This document shows positions 26,680 to 36,200 of a DNA stretch of 64,000 bases, one piece after another. The stretch comes from Imperialibacter sp. EC-SDR9 (GTDB lineage Bacteria; Bacteroidota; Bacteroidia; Cytophagales; Cyclobacteriaceae): positions 62,001 to 126,000 of the forward strand of contig NZ_LR701580.1 of NCBI RefSeq assembly GCF_902498805.1. Direction: 5' to 3'. Under the pieces are notes generated by a model that made no database searches, was not told the origin of the DNA, and saw only the letters and a list, made by a program, of their open reading frames with translations. How positions within the stretch are numbered: position 1 is the stretch's first letter; each line of letters starts with the position of its first letter. The position numbers and the translations under genes were made by a program.

Positions 26680-27717
26680 CGCCTGTAGGTTGGTTAGCTC
26701 CACCTCAGAGGCAATGTACCCAAAGGCAGACCAGCTTTCCCCGTCGACCACCTTCTGCAGAATGTCCCTGCCCTTTTCGATGTTGCCATTGAGCAGGTAC
26801 CAGTTAGCCACCCCATAGCCCTGTGTGGCGAGTTGAACCCCATCTTCCTCGTCAGTGCTAAGTACATCTTCTGGCTGTAGGAGACCTTTGTACATGAGAA
26901 GGCGCTTGTGGTAGGAGTCGTTCTCTATGATCTTCATTTTTGGTTTGATAGCCTCAAGCACTTTGTCAGCGGCTTGCAGATTTCCCAGCTTCCTGTAGGT
27001 AATGTACATCCAGTCGGAGGTAGCCACCAGCAGGTCATCGTTGGTGGAGAACTCCATACATTTTTTGTAAGCAGAAATAGCCTTGTCGTAGTTGCCTTTC
27101 AAATAGTAAGCAAGTCCAAGGTGATACCAAACATTGAACTGCGTACTTGATAACGGTATGTTAAGCTTATTCGGGATACCATCTTTTTCGATCATGGCTT
27201 CTTCGCCACGCATATAAAACGCCGCTTTCTCCAAATCCCTGATGGCGTCGTCAAACTGCCTTATGGAAATAAACCGGTGGCCCCTGTGGCGGTAGATCCT
27301 GTACGAATCAGGAAATTCTCTTAGTCCGTCGGTGTATACCTGTATGGCCTCTTTGTACATCGACATGTAGGCAAGTCTTCTACCATACCAAATGATGAAG
27401 TCCAGGCTGTCAGGATACGCTTCGAAATTTGCCTTAGCCTTAGCCAGATTTTCTTCAAGTGCCGCTCGCTGTTTGTCAGCAAGCTCCGGTCTTTTTAGTT
27501 TTTTGCCCAGAAGAGAAAGAGCCTCGAAGGGTTCTGCATCAGTTTCTACTGAAGCTTGACCTGTCTCTACTGTCCTGTCTTTTTTCCCTTCGCTGCTCGG
27601 TTCAGTGGGGATACAACCGAATAAAAGAACCTGTAGGACTGCAAAAGTGACTATCGCTGAAAGAGGAAACTTTTCAAAAATAGGTTTTGGTAAAAAGGGT
27701 TGGTCAGGGATACGCAT
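26671..27717 (-). CDS. TPR-containing lipoprotein
   Basis: 348 residues. A long N-terminal region leads to the lipobox LLFGC (Cys35), so it is likely a lipoprotein. Residues about 95-260 carry TPR-like units, for example [32 protein letters not shown]-like stretches near 140-165 and [28 protein letters not shown] near 205-232. No enzyme motif is seen. It probably works as a scaffold at the envelope. Its 3' end overlaps the convergent GDPD gene by nine bases. An upstream spacer of 127 bases separates it from the amidohydrolase gene, which has the same orientation. Confidence 0.75.
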   Translation of the reverse strand: [348 protein letters not shown]

Positions 27718-27844
27718 TTAATAATACTATAATATAGGCGATGCTTCAAATAATCTTCATAATACTAAAAAATCTTGAAAAAAGATAATTTTAACAGGTT
27801 TACTTCGTTTCTAAGCAGTTATTAAATGCTCTGGTGCTAAAATT

Positions 27845-29455
27845 TTAGTTGACGCCCGGTTGTTTGATGGTCTTACCGGTTGCCTCTTTGGATTCCGTCA
27901 CCATCGTTTTCACGTCCTCGAGTAGTTGCCTGGCATCGTAAACAATGCCGTCTTTGATCGTATACTTCACGCCGCCAACTCTTACAACTTCATTGTCTTC
28001 CGTCAATTTGATGGCACCTGTTCCGTAAAGTACCTGAAGGTTTTGCAATGGATTTTCTTCTACTATCACAAGGTCGGCCAGCTTACCCACTTCGATGCTA
28101 CCAATCTCCTTTTCCATGCCTAGGGCCTGCGCTCCATACAAAGTGGCCGAGCGGATCACCTCCAGAGGGTGGAAGCCCGCTTCTCTCAGCAGTTCCATTT
28201 CTCTGATATAGGCAAAGCCGTACAATTGGAATATAAACCCTGAGTCCGAACCGGTAGTTACCCTGCCACCTCTGTTCTTGTATTCATTTACAAAAGTCAT
28301 CCAAAGGCGGTAATTCTCTTTCCACTGAATTTCTTCTTCGGTGCCCCAGTAGTGCCAGTATGACCCATGTGATTGTTTGCTGGGCTGGTAGAAATCCCAT
28401 AGCGAGGGAAGGGTGTAGTCCTGATGCCATTCTGCAGTTCGGGCCCTCATCAAATCACGGTTGGCTTCGTAAATATTGAAGGTGGGATCTAATGTGAAGT
28501 CGAGCTCAATGAGTGAGTCCATCACTGCGTTCCATTTTTCTGAATGGGGTGCCGCTGCCTGTTTCCAAAGCTTTCCGGCTTCGCCGAAGCGGTGCTGTTC
28601 GTTTTGATAGTTGTAGTCGAGTCGGAAGTCCTGAATGGTGCGGTTGTCGAACATAGCCTCGGGAAGTCCATACCAGTGCTCCATGCTGGTGAGGCCCCAG
28701 CTGGCAGTGTTGAGCACATTGGCCCGGGCCACGTCCATTTGGGCATGGTGGCAGGCAGCTCTCAGACCAAGCCGCTTATTCTCTCGCAGTGCAGCTTCCA
28801 TAATGTCGGGGCTGGCACCAAAAAATTTGATGCCGTCTGCTCCTTTTTTAGCATTTTCCTGCACCCAAAGCCTGGCTTCTTCCGGGCTATTGATACCCCC
28901 TTCTTTACCCATCCCAAACGCCGTGTAAGCTAGGATACGGGGAGCAGTGATTTCGTTTTTCAGGCTTTTTCGTTTGTGCTCAAGTGTCCAGTCCAGGCCG
29001 TTGCCGGCCGAAGGTTCTCGAATCGTTGTGATGCCATGCGCCATCCAGAGTTTGAAGACATACTCAGCTGGAGTTCCCTGCGTCACGCCGCCGATATGCC
29101 CGTGCATATCGATAAACCCGGGAAGCACATACATGCCCGCTGCATCGATTTCCTTCCCGCCCTCTTTGAGTTTTGGGCGTCTTTCGGCGTTGATCTCAAC
29201 ACCAGGATAGCCAACGGTCTGGATACTTTTGATTTTATTTTGTTCGATAACGATGTCCACCGGCCCGATTGGAGGCGCCCCGGTGCCGTTGACCATGATG
29301 GCACCACGGATAATAAGTTGTGTGTAGGGGCCGTCGCCCTCCGCTCTGGCTGGCGATGGGGTAATACTTCTCCTTTGAGCAGAAACGCCAATGGAAAATA
29401 TTTGAAAAAGCGCTAAAGCTGAAATGAATATGGTCTGTTTCTTAAGTCGCCTCAT
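27845..29455 (-). CDS. Secreted amidohydrolase (imidazolonepropionase-like)
   Basis: 536 residues with a signal peptide (cut near SAQ, residues 25-27). The metal-dependent hydrolase fold is shown by GFIDMHGHIGG (HGH at 118-120), the candidate carboxylated Lys in GADGIKFFGAS, the His-rich CHHAQMD, MEHWYG, and a late Asp in TTGSDSGF. The beginning (LIIRGAIMVNGTGAPPIGPVDIVIEQNKI) and end (GSIEVGKLADLVIVEENPL) form the small beta domain of amidohydrolases. Members cleave amide or peptide-like bonds. The substrate of this exported group is not known; peptidase-like (Xaa-Pro/Xaa-Arg) activity has been reported for some relatives. Upstream lies the MITE-like element. Confidence 0.88.
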   Translation of the reverse strand: MRRLKKQTIFISALALFQIFSIGVSAQRRSITPSPARAEGDGPYTQLIIRGAIMVNGTGAPPIGPVDIVIEQNKIKSIQTVGYPGVEINAERRPKLKEGGKEIDAAGMYVLPGFIDMHGHIGGVTQGTPAEYVFKLWMAHGITTIREPSAGNGLDWTLEHKRKSLKNEITAPRILAYTAFGMGKEGGINSPEEARLWVQENAKKGADGIKFFGASPDIMEAALRENKRLGLRAACHHAQMDVARANVLNTASWGLTSMEHWYGLPEAMFDNRTIQDFRLDYNYQNEQHRFGEAGKLWKQAAAPHSEKWNAVMDSLIELDFTLDPTFNIYEANRDLMRARTAEWHQDYTLPSLWDFYQPSKQSHGSYWHYWGTEEEIQWKENYRLWMTFVNEYKNRGGRVTTGSDSGFIFQLYGFAYIREMELLREAGFHPLEVIRSATLYGAQALGMEKEIGSIEVGKLADLVIVEENPLQNLQVLYGTGAIKLTEDNEVVRVGGVKYTIKDGIVYDARQLLEDVKTMVTESKEATGKTIKQPGVN

Positions 29456-29588
29456 GGTTTGGATATACTAAGTTTTCGAAGATGTTCATCAAGATAGAGA
29501 TAAGTGGCGACCCACCCAACAGGGCTTTTTACAGAAGGTAATTTTAACGTATTTATTAGTTTTCAGAACTTTTTACTTGTTTAGGTCT

Positions 29589-29803
29589 TTAAGTAACGTG
29601 AGTTCGGTATAAAAATGTTGCAAAACATCACCAAGGGGCGTCATTGCGGAAATTTTCTTCAGATATTTTTCTGATCTGAAGAAAATTATCCGCAATCTCC
29701 GCCTCAAGACATTTAAGATTCCGGATAAATATTGGCCCATTTTCATTTTAGGCCAATATTTTCCGGAATGACGACATTCTTATATCGAACTCACGTTAAG
29801 TAA
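29589..29803. mobile_element. MITE-like palindromic element with 8-bp target duplication
   Basis: The element spans 29597-29795 (199 bases) and codes for nothing. Its ends are inverted repeats CGTGAGTTCGGTATAA and TTATATCGAACTCACG, with one mismatch. The direct repeat TTAAGTAA flanks it on both sides (29589-29596 and 29796-29803), as expected of a target duplication. Inside are two long hairpins: a 22-bp stem (29643-29664 with 29674-29696, one bulged base) and a 19-20 bp stem (29718-29737 with 29751-29769, one bulge). There is also a small ATGTT-GCAA-AACAT hairpin at 29615-29628. The strands could fold into a branched structure. It fills the spacer between divergent amidohydrolase and thioredoxin-like genes. 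No transposase is present, so it would need one acting in trans. The parent family is unknown. Confidence 0.75.
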
Positions 29804-29817
29804 ATAAAAGTCAAAAG

Positions 29818-30378
29818 ATGGCCAGTACTTATTCTACGATGCTCCCGCTGGGAACCAAAGCCCCGGATTTTAAACTTTTAGATACCGTTTCTGACAAGCT
29901 CCTTTCGCTAAGCAATGTCAAAGCTGAGAAAGGCACCGTGGTGATGTTTATTTGTAACCATTGTCCCTATGTCATTCACGTATTGGACGAGGTGCTGGCG
30001 ATTGCTGGCGAATATCAATCGAAGGGCATCAGTTTTGTGGCCATCAGCTCAAACGACGTGGTGAACTATCCCGAGGATGGGCCTGAGCAAATGAAAATCA
30101 AGGCAAAGGAGAAAGCCTTTTCCTTTCCCTATTTGTATGATGAAACCCAGGAGATTGCCAAAGCCTATCAGGCTGCCTGCACGCCAGATTTTTACGTGTT
30201 TGACAGCGAAGTGAAGTGTGTTTACAGGGGGCGGCTTGATGCCAGCACACCGAGAAATGGACAGCCACTGACTGGAAAAGACTTACGAAATGCGCTGGAT
30301 GCTGTTTTGCTTGGCGACACCGTGAAGGAAGACGAGCAGATGCCGTCGCTGGGTTGCAATATTAAGTGGAAGAGCTAG
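29818..30378 (+). CDS. Thioredoxin-like (AhpC/TSA-type) redox protein
   Basis: 186 residues, no signal peptide. The AhpC/TSA-like fold begins LPLGTKAPDFKLLDT. The redox site is CNHCP (Cys46 and Cys49) after VVMFI, with an extra conserved-looking YVIHVLDE. The later cis-Pro loop is ACTPDFYVFD. The C-terminal part DEQMPSLGCNIKWK carries a further Cys of this subfamily, in which SxGCNIKW is common. The family (thioredoxin family protein, about 180-190 residues) is widespread but its target is not defined; peroxide or disulfide handling is likely. It begins 14 bases after the MITE-like element. Its stop overlaps that of the convergent response regulator by three bases. Confidence 0.88.
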   Translation: MASTYSTMLPLGTKAPDFKLLDTVSDKLLSLSNVKAEKGTVVMFICNHCPYVIHVLDEVLAIAGEYQSKGISFVAISSNDVVNYPEDGPEQMKIKAKEKAFSFPYLYDETQEIAKAYQAACTPDFYVFDSEVKCVYRGRLDASTPRNGQPLTGKDLRNALDAVLLGDTVKEDEQMPSLGCNIKWKS

Positions 30379-31097
30379 ACCGACAGCAGTTTTACGGCTG
30401 CTGCCAAAACCAGTGACACCATTCCCACTATTTTCTTGTCAATGGCCAGCTTCACGGCCGAGGCTCGACTGTGCACATGAAGTTTCCTGTAGATGTTCTT
30501 GATGTGTGTTTTTACGGTATGAGGGCTGATAAAGAGCCCTTCAGCTATACCGAGGTAGTTGTTTCCGTCCACAAGCCGCTGGATTATTTTCACTTCCTGC
30601 TCAGAGAGTCCGTATTCCTGAATGGCCTGATCTTTCAGTTTCGAATCCTCGCCGAGGTTTGGGTCTGAACTAATCAAGCCGATCATTTTGCGGGCGATAG
30701 TTCTCGACATCGGAGCACCGCCCTCCAGCAGTTCTTCAATAGCTTTTACAATATTAGCTGGGCTTTCATCCTTCAGCATGTAGCCCACCGCCCCGGCTTT
30801 CAGCGAGCTGAATATTTTGTCGGGCTGCTCAAACACCGTGAGCATCATTACTTCAATATCTGGCAGCGACTGTTTAAGGCGGCTGGTCGTTTCTATTCCA
30901 TCGATGCCGGGCAATTCAATGTCCATGAGAACAACCTGTGGAAGTTCTTGTGCGGAGGATTGCTCCATTTTGTTGAGAAAGTCCTCCCCGGTTGGACTGA
31001 CAATTACCAGGTCAATACTCTGGAAATATTTAAAGTTGTCGATGAATCGCTTTCGCAGCGACGGATTATCCTCAACCAATGCAATACGAATAGCCAT
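30375..31097 (-). CDS. LuxR/NarL-type response regulator
   Basis: 240 residues from the ATG giving MAIRIALVEDN. An ATG seven codons earlier (31118) is also in frame but adds MTLNKKA, which is unusual. The receiver domain has the acidic pair in LVEDN, the phospho-acceptor Asp59 in VVLMDIELPG, and Lys in YMLKDES. The LuxR helix-turn-helix is LSEQEVKIIQRLVDGNNYLGIAEGLFISPHTVKTHIKNIYRKLHV. After the HTH the protein ends with an unusually hydrophobic tail, IVGMVSLVLAAAVKLLSV. It follows the TPR sensor kinase gene on the same strand and should be its partner. Targets are unknown. Confidence 0.9.
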   Translation of the reverse strand: MAIRIALVEDNPSLRKRFIDNFKYFQSIDLVIVSPTGEDFLNKMEQSSAQELPQVVLMDIELPGIDGIETTSRLKQSLPDIEVMMLTVFEQPDKIFSSLKAGAVGYMLKDESPANIVKAIEELLEGGAPMSRTIARKMIGLISSDPNLGEDSKLKDQAIQEYGLSEQEVKIIQRLVDGNNYLGIAEGLFISPHTVKTHIKNIYRKLHVHSRASAVKLAIDKKIVGMVSLVLAAAVKLLSV

Positions 31098-31164
31098 AGC
31101 TTTTTTGTTCAGTGTCAAAGGTGGGGTAAAGAACCAATTGGCCCAATACCCAATTTGGGGTAAA

Positions 31165-33060
31165 TCAAACTGTGAGGCTAATGGTAGACCCCTGATCTTT
31201 TACGGATGAGATACTAAAGCCCCCTCCAATTTCCTCCATACGTCGTTTCATATTTTCAATGCCATAGTGTTCGCCTTTAGCCATGGCTTCGGTATCGAAT
31301 CCCACTCCGTCGTCGGAAATTCTTATCACCAGGGAATCCTTCAAGGACAAGTCCAAGATGATGCGACGAGCCTGAGAGTGTTTGGTAATGTTTTGAATAC
31401 TCTCCTGCACTACCCGTGTAATGTTGAGCGCTTCCCTTGGGGCGAGCTTGTAGGGATAGGCTATGTGGTTGATAATTTCAAACGAAAGATCCGGCCTGTA
31501 CTTAAGGGTGCTGGAAAGATACCTCTCTACGTGGTCGACGAAATCTGCCAGGGTTATTTCGCTCTGATGCAGGCTCCAGATGCTGTCACGAAGGCTTGTG
31601 AGCGTGTCCTGCGCATCTGCTTTCAGACTGCTCACGATTTTTTGCACTTCTTCATCTTTCCTGAATCCCTCAATTTGATCCGTAATCTGCAGGCCAGAGA
31701 GAATACTTGTCAGCTGAGCGCCTACGTGGTCGTGGAGGTCGCTTGAAATGCGTTCTCGCTCTGACTGAATTTTTTGAACCAGTTCCAGTTGCTGCACCCT
31801 TCGCTGTAGTTTTAGTCTGTTGTAGCCCAGGTACAAAAGGATAAGCAAAACGACCACTCCACCAATGAATGCGTAAAGCTGGAGATTCTTTTGTTGGATA
31901 AGCAAAGCCTGCTCGGCAAGCTGCAAATCTCTGATCTGTATTTCCTGCTCCTTCTTTTCGGTTTCATATTTTGTTTGCATTTCTGCTAGCGCCTCCGACT
32001 GAGCTTTCGCATAGGAAGAGTCTTTTTCAACACCCCACTTCCTGTATAATTCTGTCGCTCGCTGAAAGTTTCCGGCCGCCACATAGTTCAAGGCAAGTGC
32101 CTCATATATGTTTTCAATCTTGTAGTCTACCTGATCGTCCTCAGCCAGTTTTAATGCTCTATTGCCATACTCAATGCCTTTCGATGGGTTTTTGAGCTTG
32201 GCATAAATGTTGGAAATATTGGTCAGGTCGGCTATTTGCATAGCAGTGCCGGGCACTTTCTCACGTATTTTTTCTGCTGTCAAGAATGTCTCCAGTGCCC
32301 TGTTATAGTCATCCGCTGACTCGTAAACCGTTCCCAGGATGTGCAAGCCGTTTGCTTCCGCATGCAGGTTGTTGGTTGCTCTGGCCCGTTCTATACCCCA
32401 CGTGACAAAGTATTCGGCTGAGTCGTAACGAGACAGGCTACCATAACAAGAGCCGATGTTGTTGAGCACCACAGGATGTGGTTCCGGAATTTTTGGTAAA
32501 GCCTTTTTGAAGTTGGAGATCGCCTTAGCATACTGATGCAGTTCCATAAATACAAGACCAATATTATTGAGAGCAGCCATTTCTCCATAAGGGTTTCCAG
32601 CTTCTTCGTGGCTTCTCAGCACGTCATAAAATATGTTGACTGCCTCCTCAAACCTTCTTTTCGATATCAGATAAAGGCCCCTGCTGTTCATGGTGAGGGT
32701 GTGGTATTTTTTGTCGCCGAGCGAATCAGAGAGGTGCAGGGATTTTTCGAAATAGTATTGAAGTGAGTCTTCGCTTCGGTAGGTCTCGTAATAAATAGCC
32801 AGATTATACATGGATCTGGTGAGACCTGGAGCGAACGCTTTGGTCAGTGCTTTTGCCCTGGCCGAATGACTGTACTGGTAGATCTTTTCCGGATTGGAGT
32901 AGCGGTATTTTTCGGCCAGCTCGTTGAGGATGTTGATCCGGCTGGTGTCCGGAATATCGGTTTTCAGTACATTTTCAAGACTGTCAATGTAGGCGGGTTG
33001 GCTGCTTGAGCTTAGGGAGAAAAAAAGCATCAATGCGGCAAGACACAATTTCGGTCGCAT
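31165..33060 (-). CDS. TPR-sensor histidine kinase (HisKA_3 type)
   Basis: 631 residues. A signal peptide (MRPKLCLAALMLFFSLSSS) puts the N-terminal sensor outside the cytoplasm. Residues about 40-370 are TPR units (for example AALNNIGLVFMELHQYAKAISNFKKAL). A coiled coil follows, then one TM helix (AFIGGVVVLLILLYLGY, about 404-420). The kinase part has the H-box SERERISSDLHDHVGAQL (phospho-His near 441) and an HATPase_c domain with N-box REALNITRVVQESIQNITKHS and G-box ISDDGVGFD. This is the NarX/DegS-like kinase class that pairs with LuxR-type regulators, and such a regulator is encoded about 70 bases downstream. The signal sensed by the TPR domain is unknown. Confidence 0.92.
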   Translation of the reverse strand: MRPKLCLAALMLFFSLSSSSQPAYIDSLENVLKTDIPDTSRINILNELAEKYRYSNPEKIYQYSHSARAKALTKAFAPGLTRSMYNLAIYYETYRSEDSLQYYFEKSLHLSDSLGDKKYHTLTMNSRGLYLISKRRFEEAVNIFYDVLRSHEEAGNPYGEMAALNNIGLVFMELHQYAKAISNFKKALPKIPEPHPVVLNNIGSCYGSLSRYDSAEYFVTWGIERARATNNLHAEANGLHILGTVYESADDYNRALETFLTAEKIREKVPGTAMQIADLTNISNIYAKLKNPSKGIEYGNRALKLAEDDQVDYKIENIYEALALNYVAAGNFQRATELYRKWGVEKDSSYAKAQSEALAEMQTKYETEKKEQEIQIRDLQLAEQALLIQQKNLQLYAFIGGVVVLLILLYLGYNRLKLQRRVQQLELVQKIQSERERISSDLHDHVGAQLTSILSGLQITDQIEGFRKDEEVQKIVSSLKADAQDTLTSLRDSIWSLHQSEITLADFVDHVERYLSSTLKYRPDLSFEIINHIAYPYKLAPREALNITRVVQESIQNITKHSQARRIILDLSLKDSLVIRISDDGVGFDTEAMAKGEHYGIENMKRRMEEIGGGFSISSVKDQGSTISLTV

Positions 33061-33238
33061 GAAGATTTACGGTATAAGTTGTTGGCTCCGGTAAGATAGG
33101 CTTTTATTGGTTTTTTTCCTTTTAGAATAGTACTAATCAAATATTTTGTAAAACAGCCTGCCAGTTGAACGGACTTCTTTTTCGGGAAAAGGTTAGTGTA
33201 ATATACCCCGAAGACGGTATTTCGGACGGTCTTGGCCT

Positions 33239-33273
33239 GGTCTAATTTTAGGATGTTAAAATCCAATTAGACC
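33239..33273 (+). promoter_or_regulatory. Inverted repeat in the leader of the giant adhesin gene
   Basis: GGTCTAATT (33239-33247) and AATTAGACC (33265-33273) are perfect inverted repeats with a 17-base spacer, ending 15 bases before the ATG. It could be an operator or an mRNA hairpin near the ribosome site. No T tract follows, so it is not a standard terminator. Confidence 0.35.
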
Positions 33274-33288
33274 GAAAGACCTGTTGAA

Positions 33289-36200
33289 ATGAAAGCTGTT
33301 ATCAAGATTTTTGTTATTGCCGCCCTGTTTTTTTCATCAATGACTGCCTGGGCGTTAGGTGCCGAGAACTTTTCCTCGCCTGACTTAAATGCTCACAATT
33401 CTACAGTCGTCCTGTTCACAGGAGAGGGCATAGTTACAGGCTCAGCTACAAGTTCTTTCAACAGCGGATTTGATTTTTCAAGAGAAGAAACTGCAGGCAA
33501 AGAGGACGATGCCGATTACCTTGTCGACTTTGTATTTGTGAGCAATGAAGGAGTGAACCTTGGTAACGAGGGAAGCACTTCGCTTAACTCCACTGGCAGA
33601 CGGTTTTTGCTAATAGGCACCGGAGACATCGAATCCGTCACAGAAGTGGCTGAAAGAACCAATGCTTCACCCTGGGTGACGGTGTCATGGGATTGGCCTG
33701 ACGGAACACAGGGTGCTCCTATTTCGGTAGGGCAACTGTGGGGAGTATACACACGTGAAGGCCATTATGCCGTAATGGAGATCACAGGTCTTCCTGATGG
33801 CGGATTTGGCACTTCTTTTACATTCGACTACAAATATCAGCCTGATGGGAGCAGGTTTTTTGATGGCGGTGGTTCTTCCGATCCGGAGGTCGTAGTCACC
33901 TCACCAACATCAGCCTCCAATTGGGAAATAGGCACCAGCCAATTCATCACCTGGGAAAGTACCAACGTCGACGCCGCTTCGGGTAGCACGGGCGGGGTTA
34001 ATCTTTACTACAATACCGGCTCGGGCGATGTGGTGATAGCCGAAAATGTGGATTCTCCTGATGGCGAAAACAGTTATGAGTGGACAGTGACTGGTTCAGC
34101 GGTGTCAACTGCCCAGGTTAGAGTGGAGGCAGACCAGGATGCGGGCGTTTTCGACCTATCCGACGAATTTACTATTTCTCCGCAGGGTGATATCACCATT
34201 TTAAGCCCGCTTGGCACAGAAGAAAAGAAGTTTGGTGAAACACTAACGGTGTCATGGAAGAATAACGCTACCTATCTCAATTCCAACTACTTCTATCTTC
34301 ACTATCGTGTGGATGGCGGCAGCTGGTATGTTATTACGCAAGGAAGTGGCACCTCATTCAATCCTTCGGGTAATCAGATGAGCTACAATTGGACGCTGCC
34401 TGATTTGGGAACCAATTTGGACAGCGACATAGAAGTGAGGGTGTGGAACAACAATCAGGGATACTATGGTTACGGCCCGGCTTTTCGGCTTTACTTCGAA
34501 TCTTCGTTGGCGATCGATGCTCCAACCGGTGCTGAAGAAAAGAAATTTGGGCAAACCCAACTAGTGGAGTGGACGAACGGCGACCATAAAACCAGTGACT
34601 ACTTCTACCTGCAGTACCGGGTAAACGGAGGTAGCTGGTATGCCATCACACAAGGCAGTGGCACGTCCTTCAGTCCTGAGGGTAACCAAATGAGCTACAA
34701 TTGGACATTGCCCGATTTGGGCACCAATCTGGACAGCGACGTAGAAGTGAGGGTGTGGAACAACTCCCGCAATGTCGAGGATATCAGTAACTCGTTCAGG
34801 CTCTATTTCGAATCTTCGTTAGCTATTGATACGCCAACCGGCGCTGAGGAAAAGAAATTTGGGCAAACGCAGCTGGTAGAGTGGACGAACGGCGACCATA
34901 AAACAAGTGATTACTTCTACTTACAGTACCGGGTAGACGGAGGCAGCTGGTATGCCATCACACAAGGCAGTGGCACGTCCTTCAGCCCTGTGGGTAACCA
35001 AATGAGCTACAATTGGACATTGCCCGATTTGGGAACCAATCTGGACAGCGACATAGAGGTGAGGGTATGGAACAACTCCCGCAATGTCGAGGATATCAGT
35101 AGCTCATTCAGGCTTTACTACGAATCTTCCTTAGCTATTGATACACCAACCGGCGCTGAGGAAAAGAAATTCGGGCAAACCCAGCTGGTAGAGTGGACGA
35201 ACGGCGACCATAAAACCAGTGACTATTTCTACCTGCAGTACCGGGTAAACGGAAGCAGCTGGTATGCCATTACACAAGGCAGTGGCACGTCATTCAGTCC
35301 TGTGGGCAACCAAATGAGCTACAACTGGACACTGCCGGATTTGGGAACCAACCTGGACAGCGACATAGAGGTGAGGGTGTGGAACAACTCCCGCAACGTC
35401 GAGGATATCAGCAGTCCATTCAGGCTGTATTACGAATCTTCTGTAAGTATTACCTCCCCTCTAGGCGGAGAGTACAAAGCTGTAGGGAGCCCCTTTAGTA
35501 TTGTTTGGGAAAATGGGGATCACAAAACTTCTGACTATTTCTATATCTACTACAGAATCAATGGAGGGAGTTGGTTATCTGTTGCTCAAGGGTCAGGGAC
35601 TTCATTCAACCCCGTTGGCAACGTCATGACACGGGCATGGACCATTCCAAATCCTGGCACTGGAGTAGACGCAAATGTTCAAGTGAGAGTTTGGAACAAC
35701 TCCCGCAATAAAGAAGACATGAGCAACTCGTTTGTTGTTTGTACTAACTGCGAGCCAGTGGCACTTTCGTATCCGAACGGAGGCGAAAGCTTTTTCGTCG
35801 GCGATGAGGTAAGCATTTCCTGGGCACTTTCTGATGCCTGGAATAGCTCCGACAATATCGTGATCAGCTACAATGCAGGGGCAGGAGACCAAACCATATT
35901 TTCTGGATTGTACTCGGCTGTTCCCGGTAATTCATATGTGTGGACAGTACCTGATGATGTGAATTCAGACGTAAAGGTGAAAATCACCAACACAACCACT
36001 GTAGAATCTGATGAAAGCGACAGCTTTTTCAGTATTGTGCCTGTTCCAGTCAGGGCGGTTGAATTTTCCAGTCCATCAGGTGATGTGGTGTACCTGGGTG
36101 GCTCGGTCGCTGTCGAGTTTTTGCCTTCGGAAATTGCGGAAACTGATGTGCTTACTTTTGAGCTGTCGACCAACGGCGGCGTAAGTTTCCCTTATACAAT

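Noticed and set aside
29643-29769. The two hairpins read as back-to-back terminators for the divergent genes
   Set aside because: The flanking genes diverge, so no terminator is needed there; terminal inverted repeats and the TTAAGTAA duplication fit a mobile element better.
34186-35748. Possible CRISPR array from the regular repeats
   Set aside because: Units are 312 bases, in frame and protein-coding, without short unique spacers; they are protein repeats.
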